DNA of 64,000 nucleotides. Origin: Camellia lanceoleosa. Its lineage: Eukaryota > Streptophyta > Magnoliopsida > Ericales > Theaceae. Numbering within the stretch: the first letter of the stretch is position 1; every line of letters starts with the position of its first letter. Shown here piece after piece: positions 43,301 to 54,240 of this stretch. Location of the stretch: the NCBI GenBank assembly GCA_025200525.1, contig CM045761.1, forward strand, positions 135,844,223 through 135,908,222, read 5' to 3'. Below the pieces are notes generated by a model. It did not search any database, was not told the origin of the DNA, and was given only the letters and a program-made list of their open reading frames with translations. The translations under genes and the position numbers were made by a program.

Positions 43301-44870
43301 AGCTAAAAGCCTAAAGCATCTTCATCATTCACTAATAACACGTGGAAAGAGAGATCAAATATCTATTTAAAGGCACAATCCCAAGCATGTAACAGATTAT
43401 TCAAACCCTATGTCCAAGTTGTTACACACCATATCTTCAAGTCAAATATCTATTTAGTGATGAACAAAATCTTTTCAATTTCAACACAAAAGTCTAATTA
43501 CATTGATGCATTCTTGCAGGTATGTCAGTCTGAAGGCATGTATCACTCTGTTACCTGAGGATGGTTATGGGGCTAATGTTACTATCTGGCCCACACGCCT
43601 TCATTATCCACCAGACAGGCTACTTACCATAAAAATGGATGCCTACAATTCCCGAAAGGAAATATTCAGAGCAGAGTCAAAATATTGGAATGATCTTGTA
43701 AATGGTTATGTTAATGCCTTCAATTGGAAAGACTTACACCTACGAAACGTGATGGACATGAAGGCTGGATATGGAGGGTAACTTCTTTTTCTTCTTCTTT
43801 TTCATCTCTTTATATATGTTTACCCTTCTCTAATTCTGGAAGAGTGCTTTTTAATTTTGATTGTTTGAATTCCTATATCATGGGAACTTTGTTCATGGCA
43901 GGTTTGCTGCAGCATTACATGATTATGGGATTGATTGCTAGGTTATGAATGTTGTTCCTGTTAGTGGTTTCAATACATTGCCCGTTATTTTTGACCGTGG
44001 TGGGGCTCGTAGGAGTTGTGCATGACTGGTATGGGCAATGCACTTTTTCGACTTCCAGTTGAGAACGGATTCACTTTTCCTAATTCCATATGGTTGAATA
44101 GCTCAGACCTCTTAATTATAATTTTTAAATCCTTCTTTCAAACTAAATCATCATCATTGTATCAACTCATTATAGATCAATGGTACTTGTGCCTGAAGTC
44201 GACTCCAGGCATCTGAAAATTTTCACTGATTTCAGTCCACCGAGATTCCATAACTTGAGAAGATCTTTAGAATGTTGGTTTTTAAAGCTTATCGTGCTCT
44301 GCCTTGTGCTATGGAATAAGAAATAGTGGTTCATAACTCTAGATAGTTATTAAATCGTCCAAGAATTGCTTTTTTGTTATCGAACCATTTTCTGTTATCA
44401 CACAAGGCACTGCAATGTGTGAGATTTTTCATTAATCCTCTTTTGGCTCTTTTAGTAAGATCTTCAAATCTGTCACAGGTGTGAGCCATTTGACACTTAC
44501 CCAAGAACATATGACCTACCAAACGCAGCGGGACTCTTCTCTGTAGAGGAAAAAAGGTACAATTCTTTTTGTATTGTGCTTTATTTCATGCATTATACAC
44601 CTTATATTTTTTGGAAGAACATTACTTTATGTAACACTAACTAAAATTGAAGCAGATGTAACATCTCAACAATCATGCTCGAGATGGATCGAATTTTAAG
44701 GCCAGGTGGGCATGTTTATATTAGTGACACTGACATTGTTATCGAAGAACTTAAAGATATCGCAGCTGCCATGGGATGGGAGACCTTATTATTTGACACC
44801 ATTGAGGGACCGCATGCTACCTATAAGCTTTTGTTCGGTGCGAAGCCTGTGCTACATGATTGCTTTTTTT
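40382..44870 (+). pseudogene. PMT-family (DUF248) methyltransferase, PMT11-like, 5'-truncated pseudogene
   Basis: Eight exons can be placed: 40382-40531, 40592-40862, 41373-41480, 41823-41982, 43520-43777, 43902-44028, 44479-44556 and 44656 to about 44842. All junction phases agree. The product is the C-terminal two-thirds of a plant PMT protein, a Golgi type II membrane protein linked to pectin methylation. It includes [17 protein letters not shown], the SAM-binding motif [48 protein letters not shown] and IMLEMDRILRPGG. Exon 6 has TAG where Trp is expected (IDC*VMNV) and a frameshift four codons before HDW. No stop is seen where the protein should end; the frame runs into a T-tract at 44862. 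Exons for the transmembrane anchor and N-terminus are absent; Tat element 2 lies in the intron just upstream. If the two exon-6 defects were sequence errors, the missing 5' end would still make it incomplete. Confidence 0.88.
41983..43519 (+). other. Large PMT intron 4 with repeat-like content
   Basis: 1.5-kb intron, far longer than its neighbours. 42735-43250 has short internal repeats (TACTCCTAGTT three times) and a TGTTACTGAAATTG start that could be an old LTR, but I could not find matching ends or a target duplication. No coding region is supported. Confidence 0.35.
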
Positions 44871-46859
44871 TTTTTTTTTTCCTTATTACTTTTAAAGATT
44901 ATTTTTGTCTGAATAATCTCTATATCTTTCTTCTTTTGCTTTTTTTTTTTTCTTTTTTTTTTTTTGGTTTTAAATTTATTTTGTTGAAAGCTTGGAAATC
45001 TTTAAATCAGACGAGAAAATAGAGATGGTGCTGAAACAGGCTAATTGTAATGTGTCTATACATTAATCAGTCAAGTCATGGATAGCATCCCAATAGAATG
45101 ATCTAAAGAAGAATTTTGGATCTAAAGAAGAATTTCACATCAATATTTTACAGAATGGATTTTTTTATTTTTATTTTTTTATTAGTGTTATTATTATTTT
45201 TGTGTATTCTATGCAGCAGCAATGAAATATCTCACAATTTGCTTGATATTTTTCCAATGGTTACTTTTCATTTCACTTTCCGAGTTCAAACTGTGTCCTG
45301 TATCAGTAATGAAAAGATGGAAAAGTTCTTGGAAACATGTTAATGAATTCCAAGAATGTTTCTCAAGAATTTTCAAAAAGTTTTCTTAAGAGTTTCCAGA
45401 AAGATTCATAAACGTTTCCATATACTATCTTGTAAAGTTTCTTGCAATTTCCATCTTCTGTCCCACTTTAACAATTCTCACAACCAGAAAAATGAGAAAA
45501 ACTTCAATGAATATTGTTAGAAGTTCTCCTGTATACAGAGTGCTTGTTTTGGTGATTTCACAACAGTACATTTGTTTTGTGTTTGTTTGTTTGTTTATTT
45601 TTATTTTTTATTTTTTATTTTTTGAAGTGTTCAATAACATGAGATGAGAGACCCTATAGATTGTTAGTTGATCTTGGTCTAAATTCTGCAGCAGCAATGC
45701 AATGTGAAATGTTTGTTGAAATCTATTGAACTCCAAATAAAGGTACCTAAATTGAGCTGAAAAAATCAAAAAAGATAAGAATGTGTAAGAATTTAAACAT
45801 CCCAACAATCATTCTTGTTAGTGATGCAACCCAATACATTTAGAAGTATTGTCTACTGTGATTTAACCCAACAGTTCACTTCAACCCAAAAGGCACCTCC
45901 ATAATGCAAGTTTATCATGGACATTGTTCGCAATTGATGCGGGATGCCAACATTTCTCAAGCTTTAAATGATAAAACTACAAATAGAAAAATTATGCAAA
46001 AGAAAGCATATCATTATAATGATTTTTCTATCATTTTCTACTGAGATCTACAATATGAGAAATTTTCAGGATTATCTTCCAAAAGTTCTTATATGTTCCA
46101 AAGTATAAGACTTCCAAATTATGTTTAAATCTTAACAAATCGAGAGTTACACACTTACACTATTATAATTTGACGAGACCAAGTTGAAGTCTGGTTAAAG
46201 ATTATGGCAATACATAGAGCTAGGTGAAGAAAATGATCCTTGTATAACAGACCACATTCACAGTAACTATCAAAGTTTTGCCCTAAAAAAATGCTACACA
46301 AAAACAAAAACAAAAACAAAAACAAAACTAAAAAACAAAATTTTCTTACAAATTGAGTTGGTATGTAATAATAAACATTTGAAAAAATAAGATGAGAAGT
46401 GACGGTGTGTCCTGTATTATTATGAAACCAATGGAAATCCAAACTCTCTCCGAAGAGCTTTTAATCCACCAATAAGCTTTGTAAAAATTAAAAGATAGGG
46501 TCAATTACAAAAGAAAGGCACAAGACAAAAGAAAAGTTCTATTAATGATAAAAAGATAATATAAGAATCCTATATGACCACGACACATATACCTAAGAAA
46601 CAAAATGCATATGCATTCAAAACTATCACTGAATTAAACAATACACCTTAACCTTCCTAGTTCCTCCACAAATAGAAACTAAACTCACACATCAAAAACA
46701 AAGCAGACTTTCTTTATTAGCCAATGGAAACATAAGATATCAGATAAAAAGTATAACCCTCACTGACTCTTCACTGACCCACAAACAGTAGTATTGATAA
46801 ATTTAAGAATACAGAAATAGAACACGGAAATAGTGTAAGGAAGTGAATATCATGATCAA
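44871..46859. other. Non-coding spacer downstream of PMT pseudogene
   Basis: T-rich tracts (44862-44965), simple repeats (TTTG, TTTTTA near 45580-45620; ACAAAA near 46300-46330) and AT-rich DNA. 45340-45430 resembles 52530-52640 (AAGTTTTCTTA(A/G)GAGTTTCC in both). No gene seen. Confidence 0.5.
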
Positions 46860-47051
46860 TCATCCTTGAGGGTGGGTCTTGTTCTTGTTTTTGTTAAGAA
46901 CAACATCAAGCATCATCCCCGTCACTGGTTTTTTCTTTTTGGGAAACACACTACCCTGCTTGGGTTTGAAGCTTGGCTTGCTCATTTCTCCACTCTCTCC
47001 TCCATTGCCCTTGCCTTTGCCTTTGCCTTTGTTCGCTCCGTTATTTTCCAT
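46860..47051 (-). CDS. Small lysine-rich protein (63 aa), paralogue of 53266-53487
   Basis: ATG at 47051, stop at 46860. The protein begins MENNGANKGKGKGKGNGG and continues SFKPKQGSVFPKKKKPV, then MMLDVVLNKNKNK. It is very basic and hydrophilic, with no signal peptide or membrane segment. The core KPKQGSVFPKKK is matched by QPKEGSVFPKRK in the divergent gene at 53266, with a shared MM further on. A TATA box about 88 bp upstream and a GA-rich leader ending at the ATG agree with the paralogue, so the gene model is supported by comparison, not length. I recall similar short plant proteins of unknown function but cannot name the family. Expression is not shown here. Confidence 0.7.
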   Translation of the reverse strand: MENNGANKGKGKGKGNGGESGEMSKPSFKPKQGSVFPKKKKPVTGMMLDVVLNKNKNKTHPQG

Positions 47052-47240
47052 CTCTCTGTCTCTGTCTTTGTCTCTCTCTCTGTCAAATGAGTCTTTGTGT
47101 TGTTCACTTGCTTGCTTGAGAAGATCAAATGTGGCTGATATTTATAGATGAGGATATCGTGTATTCTCATTTCTTCGCAAATGCATGTGTATTTCTATGT
47201 GTTTGTGTGTTTGTTTCTTTGTTTGTGGGGTGTGGGGTGT
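47052..47240 (-). promoter_or_regulatory. Promoter and leader of the small gene at 46860-47051
   Basis: On the minus strand CTATAAATAT (TATA box, 47139-47146) is followed by a CA-rich leader and GACAGAGAGAGAGAC-type repeats up to the ATG. Upstream and downstream words (CACCCCACA, AAAGAAACA.ACACA, TGCA(T/C)TTGC, AATGAG) occur in the same order in front of the paralogue at 53100-53265. Confidence 0.65.
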
Positions 47241-48003
47241 GAATTCACTAAGCAATGCAATTAAAATCAACCATCTTTACTTGGGTTTTTACACATTGTA
47301 AGGTCCATCTACGGAATTGCTTCAGTTTTTCTCCTCATTTGCCTGTCACCATATATATATATATTTATTTATTTATTTATTTGATCCGTAAAAAAGAAAC
47401 TTCATTGATGTAATAGTAAAGAAAAAGATACAGAACAAATACATCAATAAAGAGAGGAAGTTAAATTTACCATATTATGGAAATTGACTTTACCAAATGT
47501 GATGTTTAAACCATATTTTTAATCAATTTTTGGGATCTAGAAATTGAAAATGGGCAAGAAAAACCATATTTTGATCAATTTTTAAGATCTAGAAAATTGA
47601 AAATTAACTGCACAAATGAGGTGGTGGTGGGACTCATTTGGTTCATTGAGGAAGTTGAAACTGAAATTTGTGGCTGGCAACCTCAACACCAACTTTATTA
47701 GAAGAAAACAGACTTTAGTTAAATGTGTGGAAAATTGCAAGTACTTCGCCGGAAAACAACTTACATAATCACAAGAAGTTTCCTTAAATAAAATAAAAAC
47801 GATTTTAAAAAAATCTGAAAATATATCAAATGGAAATTATTAATAATGAAAGCATCCGGAAGAACCATCAACTTGGAGGAGTCGAGGTTGCCTTGAAATT
47901 TGTTTCAAAAGCAAAACACGTTCCGGTGGGATGGGAAATTCCAAAGAAACTTTAAATCATAGTATTTGGAAACGTTTCCGAAGCTTTCTGTAAGCTCTCA
48001 TGG
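47241..48003. other. Non-coding spacer, with LINE-tail-like segment
   Basis: 47375-47455 (GATCCGTAAAAAAGAAAC, then TTCATTGATGTAATAG and AATACATCAATAAAGAG) resembles the 3' end of the LINE at 49703-49770, so it may be another 3' tail. 47510-47610 has a local duplication of ACCATATTTT(T/G)AATCAATTTTT. No gene. Confidence 0.45.
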
Positions 48004-48012
48004 AAAACTTTA

Positions 48013-48788
48013 GGGTTAATTACACTTTTTACCCCGTAATTTTTATCTAATTTCACTTTAGTCCTTATAATTTCTATTTGAATAATTTAGTTCCTACTCT
48101 TAAGTTTAGTTTTAATTTAGTCATTTCGTCTAAATTTGTTTACGTGTACATCTTAGAAAATTGACAAATATTCTAAAATTGTTAATTTTAACCTCCAATT
48201 TAGATGGAAGAACAAAATTGAAACCATAGAAAATTGACAATTGTCCCTAAATTATTAATTTTATGGAAAATTACGCAGATAGTCCTTGTATTTTGGTCTT
48301 TTTATTATTTTGGTCCTTATAATTTCAATTGACTCGCTTTTGACCTTAAATTTATGAATTCGTCTCAATTTAGTTCAACTGCTTAAAATTGCTATTATTT
48401 TTTAATGAAAAATATGTGCATAAGTGACATATGTCATATTTTTTAAAACAAAATTATAAGCTTATTTGACTTAGTGAATTAATTTCAATCAATTTAGTGA
48501 TAAATTTTTATCAAAAACATTAGCGGCATTATTAATTGAACCTGATTGACACAACATCTAAAGTAAGGGTCAAAATTAAGCTAAATGTAAATGTAGATAT
48601 CAAAATGATGCAAGAGGGAAAATGTAAAGACTATCATTGTAATTTGCCCTAATTTTAGCCTCCAATTTAGACAAAAAGGCCAAATTGAAATTAAACGTAA
48701 AATATAAGAATCAAATTGTTTAAATTAAAATTAAAAGGACTAAAATAAAATTTAAGTCAAACTAGAAGATGTAAAGTGTAATTAATCC
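48013..48788. mobile_element. Foldback element with perfect 9-bp target duplication
   Basis: Left end GGGTTAATTACAC, right end its inverted partner (GGATTAATTACAC on the minus strand). Inverted similarity runs for about 120 bp. AAAACTTTA flanks both sides (48004-48012 and 48789-48797). A second, weaker inverted pair lies inside (48265-48390 with 48560-48650), as if one element had entered another. No protein. 776 bp. Confidence 0.85.
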
Positions 48789-48797
48789 AAAACTTTA

Positions 48798-49694
48798 TGA
48801 AAATTCTTCAAACATTCTGGAAATTGATTAAAAAAAGAAACCGTACACTAGATTATTTTCCAATTTTTTTTCCCATACCTTTGAAGCTTTATTTTTTTAA
48901 TTTTTATTACCTAATCTTAGTAGTTTTATGGATAAATTACACTCGTGACACTCATGCACCATTAAATTTTCACATAATATCAATTAAAGTTGAATAAATA
49001 TTATCCCTTAGAAATTTTACAGAAACTAATGAGTAAGGTAGTTTAGTCACTCTGTTCGAAATGATTGAAAATTTAAAATCTAATTTGAAATAATTCATTT
49101 TGTTTGCATTCCAGTTATTTTATTAGGTTGTGTTGAAATTTACAAAAATTTCAAAATTGTCCCAAAATTTTAATAGACAACAATCACATCAATGTTGGAC
49201 ACTCCATTTTATTAAAAATGAGTAAGTGACTTACGTATAAGTTGGCCCGAGATATCCTACACACACACACACAAAAGTAAGGTTCACACATTGATGTCTC
49301 TGGTTCTAATAAAATTTCAAGAAAACTTTTCAAGCATAGTAAAATTACTCTATAAATAAACAGAAAATCTACAAATCATCGAAAATTCCAAAATTATGGT
49401 ATATATTTAAAGGAAAATATTTAACACCTACAAAAAATTTCTCACAATTTGATCCACAATGTTGTGGTTGGATATATGTCAGTTTTTAATTTGTTATATA
49501 TTTAACTGTGTAGGATCTACTTCTCTTGGCACATCACTGTACATAATTTTAAGGATCTAAATTGCGGGTCTCTAACATTACTCATATTTAAAATTTTTAT
49601 TTTGAGTCACATCATGAATGAATTTTGCTTCGATGGCAAATTTTGGATAGTTTTTTATATTGGAAGTCCCTACATTTTGTTACTTGTGTTATTC
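48798..49694. other. AT-rich non-coding spacer
   Basis: No gene; an ACAC run at 49259-49272. The last part (about 49660-49694, AAGTCCCTACATTTTG) looks like the left arm of a foldback element whose right arm follows the LINE at about 52190-52495. Confidence 0.45.
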
Positions 49695-52180
49695 TTTTTT
49701 TTGAAATCGGCAAGAAGAAGACTTTATTGATGAATTATAGGAACAATTACACCAATAAAGAGGAGTTTGGAGCTAAAACATGCTCCAACCTTCTAGTTTG
49801 TGAGAAACCAACGAGAAAAACAAACAAGGCAAAAACCAAAAAAAAAAACAAAAAACAGAGAATATAGGCACTGCAGCTCCTAAACCAGAACAGGCGATAC
49901 AACACTCCTTTAAGGCTGAACTCGACCATCAACTCAACTCTACCAGCACTTTGTTTGTTCAGCTCAGATCAGCAACAAATCACCACAAAACAGTACCAAA
50001 TCACCAAGTCCGCAACAAGCCCTCAGAAATCAGCAACTCTATCATCAAACCAACAAAACACAACTAGCATAAAATCAGTCAGCAAATCTGGCCCAGACAG
50101 AATGAAGCCCACTAGGGTGACAAATCTCCAAGTCAGCAAACACAACACTAGCAAAATAGCACTGTAATCAGCCATGGGGATGACAAATTGCTAGTTGCAG
50201 ATCACCCACTTGGATATCAGCAACACATCCACCAACTTTCTGGCCATATTTCCTCCAGTTGTAGCCATCATCAAGCACATCCACCACCTCATTTGTAATT
50301 TGAGGGAAACAAAAAGAATGGAACTCAAAAGCTGAACTTCAGGAATCTGCACAGGAATGGACTCCAACCCAGACCAGCAGAATAACAGATCAGCAGCACA
50401 CAGATCACAGGGAGCAAACAGACCATCAACCAGATCAGTAACCACCATAAAACCCCAGCAGTTGCATTCCACCAAACATACCCCACAGAAACCAATGCAA
50501 ATTCACCAAATATTCAAGCCAAAACAGAACATCCAGCAGACAAAACACCCAAAACCAATGTACCAAACCATAGCAGTTCACCTACACACTTTGTAGACCT
50601 GAAGCATAACAAGCTTGTATTGCCATCAACATATGATTTCAAATGCCTTATAACCTCCCACCCAGGCACACTCTAATTTGGCCCAAATTATACACAAGAT
50701 CAGTGATGGGAAAGTGGAAATCCCTTGAATTATCTTTCAGCCAAATTGCAGTCCTAACAGCGATAGTTTCATGCAGCTCTTCCAGGTTAGGTTGGCCATC
50801 TTGGAAAAGACATTCATTCCTGTGCTTCCAGATTGACCACAGAGCCACCAAAGGGATTGCATTCTAGATTCTCCTCTTAGCTTTGGTGAAGTTGTTTCCT
50901 GCCCACCACTGCAAAAGTTCTTCAACAGATCTAGGTATCACCCACTGAGCTCCCCACCACTGCAACAGACTAGCCCAAACTCTCCATACCTTAGGACATA
51001 AGATAAGTAAATGTTCTACAGTTTCCTGGGCTTGTTTGCAGAAAAGGCATATAATTCCAGAACTAGCATTCAGCATAACTATTCTGTGCAGAAAAACAGA
51101 AGTTTTAACCTTATGCTTCCAAGCAAGCCAACCGAAAAATTGGACTTTAGGGGGGAGGTATTTAACCCACACCAAACTGCAAGAACTCATAGCTTCTCCA
51201 TGTTGTAAATCAGTGAACTGATACAAGGTTGAGACAAAGGATTACCCTGATTTAGCTGCTAACCAAACTGCCATATCCGGAGTATGAAGGTTCAAATTCA
51301 ACATGGGGCCTGCTGAGATAGATTGAACAAGTGTATTAAGCTCCTCTTGCTCCCATTGAAATAAAACCCTCCTAAATCGAAACACCCAGTTGACAGAATT
51401 CCCTCTTCTAGCTGCAAAGGCCCTTAAAGACTCAACCTTATCATTAGACAACCTGAATAATCTAGGGAATAAGGCTTTGAGGCTGACTGTTCCATTCCAA
51501 CAGTCAAGCCAGAAACAAACTCTACACCCATCACCCACTTTAATCTGCAGATTATTGGCATAAAACTGTAGGAGGTTGGCCCTTTGAGTTGCTACTGCCA
51601 AAATGTCTCCCCAAATTTTGGAACATCTGCTGTCTGCTGTAGGCTCTGGGAGCCATTTCCCATCTTCAACTTTGTATTTACTACAAATCACCTTTTTCCA
51701 CAATGCTGTTTCTTCATTGGCAAACCTCCACCACCACTTGATTAATAAACGCACATTCATATCTCTTATTCTTCTGATACCCAGCCTCCCTTGCTTGATG
51801 CTTTTTGTTACATCATCCCATTTTACTAAGTGAACCTTCCTCTTTAAATCAAATCCACTCTATAGGAATGAGGCTTGTAGTTGTTCAATTTGTTTTGCTA
51901 TCGCTTCTGGTACCTTGAACAGAGAGAGATAATACACTGGCAGGCTAAAGAGTACTGCCTTGATCAGAGTTACCCTACCTGCATGTGATAGGAACCTCCT
52001 CTTCCAGCCAGCAAGTCTGAGCTTAATCTTTTCAATAACAGGTTTCCAACTCAGCTTCTTATGGGGGCTAGCACCCAATGGCAATCCAAGGTACTTCAAT
52101 GGCAAAGATTTAGATTTGCAGTTCAGCATTAAGGCAAACTCAGTAAGCCCAGATGCAGTTTCAATTGACTCAATTTTCAC
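49695..52180 (-). mobile_element. 5'-truncated L1-type LINE (RT thumb and zf-RVT region)
   Basis: On the minus strand, from about 52180 downwards: the end of the RT domain (KSLPLKYLGLPLGA, WKRRFLSHAGRVTLIKAVLFS), then a region with WWWRFANEETALWKKVI, then the zf-RVT domain (VKYLPPKVQFFGWLAWKH, ICLFCKQAQETVEHLLILC), then NECLFQDGQPNLEEL. Frames change at about 51850, 51240 and 50860, and stops occur, so it is dead. The 3' end has an 8-base A-tail (T at 49695-49702 on plus). Endonuclease and RT catalytic domains are missing, the usual result of incomplete reverse transcription. It seems to have landed in a foldback element. Confidence 0.88.
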
Positions 52181-53165
52181 CTTTAATTTTAAATTTTGTT
52201 TCAATTTAGTCCAATTAATAACATCGGTGGAGTTTTTGACCAAAAAATTTCATTAAATTGGTTGAGGTTAAGTCATTAAATTGATCAAGTTAACAATTTT
52301 GTTTTTAAAAGTATGATACATGCTGCTCATGTGCACATTTATCATATAAAAAATGTTAGCAATCAGAACCAATTGGACCAATTTCAAATAAAATAAAAAG
52401 ATTGTAAGTCAAAATTGATTTAATTGAAATTACCAGGAGTGAAATGACAAAAAAATAAAATATAGAGACTAACCGCATAATTTACCATCTTTTGTTTTTT
52501 ATTTTTATTTCCTCTGAGTTTCTGAACTGTTCATAAAGAAGTTATAAATGAATTTCCAGAATGTTTCTAAAAAATTCTCAGAAAGTTTTCTTAGGAGTTT
52601 CCATAAAGGTTATAGAACATCTCCAAATACATTCTTGTGTACGAAGAAAAGAAAATTACCCCGTAATACAAGTCACTTGCATGTTCAATTGCAACTTCCT
52701 CAATGTTTCCAACCATTACCAAGTTAATTAATTACCACGTATAATCGCAAATTAAATGGAGTCGCACCACGCCATTTGCATAGTTTTCTTTAAGTATTTT
52801 CAATTTCCAGAGACCAAACTTGATTAAAATTATGTTTTAAGACGTTATTTGGTAAATAAAATTTGCGTAAACATGCAAATTCTTATGGTGGGTCATACAG
52901 TGATGTGGTGAGGATGTGGTATTTTGTGTAACACGTCGATCAATCAACAGTTGCAAAGTTGGTGATGAGATTATGAGAGATACAATACACAACAATATAA
53001 TTAATAAGAAAAGAAAAATTGAAATGATATTGCATGGACATTACAATGTGTAACCAAACCCAAGGAAGGATGGATTGATTTTTCATTGCGTTTTCAGGTG
53101 AATTATCACCCACAAAGAAACACACACAGACACAAGAGATACATATGCACTTGCAATGAAATGAG
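52181..53165. other. Non-coding spacer upstream of the small gene
   Basis: 52190-52495 reads as the right part of a foldback element (TTTCAATTTAGTCCAATT; ATATAGAGACTAACCGCATAA at its end) interrupted by the LINE. 52530-52640 repeats part of 45340-45430. No gene. Confidence 0.45.
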
Positions 53166-53226
53166 GACTTAGATATCTCCCTCTATAAATATATCACCAC
53201 TTGTTCTCTCAACCAACACAACACTC

Positions 53227-53265
<39 letters not shown>
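53166..53265 (+). promoter_or_regulatory. Promoter and leader of small gene at 53266
   Basis: TATAAAT at 53184, 82 bp before the ATG, then a CA-rich leader and a (GA) run of about 17 repeats (53232-53265) abutting the ATG. It matches the promoter of the paralogue on the other strand. Confidence 0.7.
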
Positions 53266-53272
<7 letters not shown>

Positions 53273-53487
53273 AGAACGGAACGGACAAAGCCATGGCCAA
53301 TGGAGGAGAGGGGGGAGAAAATCCCAAGCCATGGTTCCAACCGAAGGAGGGTAGTGTTTTTCCCAAAAGGAAGACAGTGAAGAGGATGATGGGTGAGCTT
53401 GTGGTGAATGCTTTTGGTTCCTTGACTGACAAGAATAACAAGACATATCCTCATGATGGCGGTTCTTCTTCAAATGATCGATCTTGA
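53266..53487 (+). CDS. Small lysine-rich protein (73 aa), paralogue of 46860-47051
   Basis: ATG follows a GA-repeat leader directly. The protein starts MAKNGTDKAMANGGEGG and has the shared core QPKEGSVFPKRK, then TVKRMMGELVVNAFGSL and a hydrophilic tail ending SSSNDRS. Basic, soluble-looking, no targeting signal obvious. The core, the MM pair and the promoter are shared with the gene on the opposite strand 6.2 kb away, so the two came from one ancestor by inverted duplication. The family function is not known to me. A polyadenylation-type AATAAA at 53747 may serve it. The protein-level match and clean promoter make this the best candidate for a living gene in the window. Confidence 0.75.
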
Positions 53488-53850
53488 TTCACCTTCTTAT
53501 ATTATTTCTGTATTTCTAAATTTATTAAACTAGTTTTTATGTGTGTTTGGTGAGTGGTAGACTTTTCTCTGTTATACATATATCATCATATGTTTGTTGC
53601 CTTTGGTTTTAGTTTCTATTTAGGAAAGGTGGGGAGTATTTGTTTGTTTGTTTAATTAAGGGATGGTTTTGAGTTTATGCATTTTATTTATCACGTGTGT
53701 TGTGGTTGTGTAGGGTTCTTGGATCTTGTATTATCTATCTATCATGAATAAAATTTTAATTTGAACAATAAAAAATGGGGCGTGGTTTTGTTGTTGTTGT
53801 TAATAGTACTATCACTGCTGGTTGCAGGTAGACCAATGATAGAATGTCCA
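53488..53850. other. 3' region of the small gene
   Basis: T-rich, AT-rich DNA typical of a plant 3' untranslated region and flank; GAATAAAATT at 53745-53754. Nothing else seen. Confidence 0.4.
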
Positions 53851-53860
53851 GTGGTTTGAA

Positions 53861-54230
53861 GAGTCCGGATTCTCGGTCGCACTTCCCGGTGGCTGTTTCC
53901 TGCGGCCCCCAAAACGACATCGTTTTGGGGGTAAATTTTCAAAAAAAAAAAAAAACGTAGAGGGAGAGGGAGGAAGGAGAGAAAGAGGGAGGGAGGAAGG
54001 AGGACGGCCGAGGGCCATAACCTTTGGGATCGGCGACAAGGACGGTATGGCGGCAGTGACGAGTCATGAGCCGCGATGCGACGGCGAGCTCGCAGCCTCC
54101 TCCCTCCCTCCCTCTTCCTCCCTCTCTCTTCCTCTGCGTTTTTTTTTTTGAAAAGTTTGCCCCCAAAACGACGTCGTTTTGGGAGCCGCAGAAAACGACC
54201 GCTGAAAATGGCGACCGAGGATCCTGATTC
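53861..54230. mobile_element. Mutator-like foldback element, copy 2 (AAACGACGTCGTTT family)
   Basis: GTGGTTTGAA flanks both sides exactly (53851-53860 and 54231-54240), a 10-bp target duplication. The ends align for about 85 bp in inverted orientation: GAGTCCGGATTCTCGGTCGC and, from the minus strand, GAATCAGGATCCTCGGTCGC. Both then reach CCCAAAACGACGTCGTTTTG (ACATCG in the left arm). The middle is GGGAGGAAGG then CTCCCTCCCT. 370 bp. Open frames here are simple-sequence artefacts. Confidence 0.92.
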
Positions 54231-54240
54231 GTGGTTTGAA

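Noticed and set aside
46866..47170. Plus-strand frames opposite the small gene
   Set aside because: Shadow of the real minus-strand gene, whose promoter and paralogue support the other strand.
48797..48997. 66-codon plus-strand frame
   Set aside because: AT-rich, low complexity, starts within a target duplication; no support.
53169..53473. Minus-strand frames opposite the small gene at 53266
   Set aside because: Shadows caused by the GA repeat; the plus-strand gene has the matching promoter.
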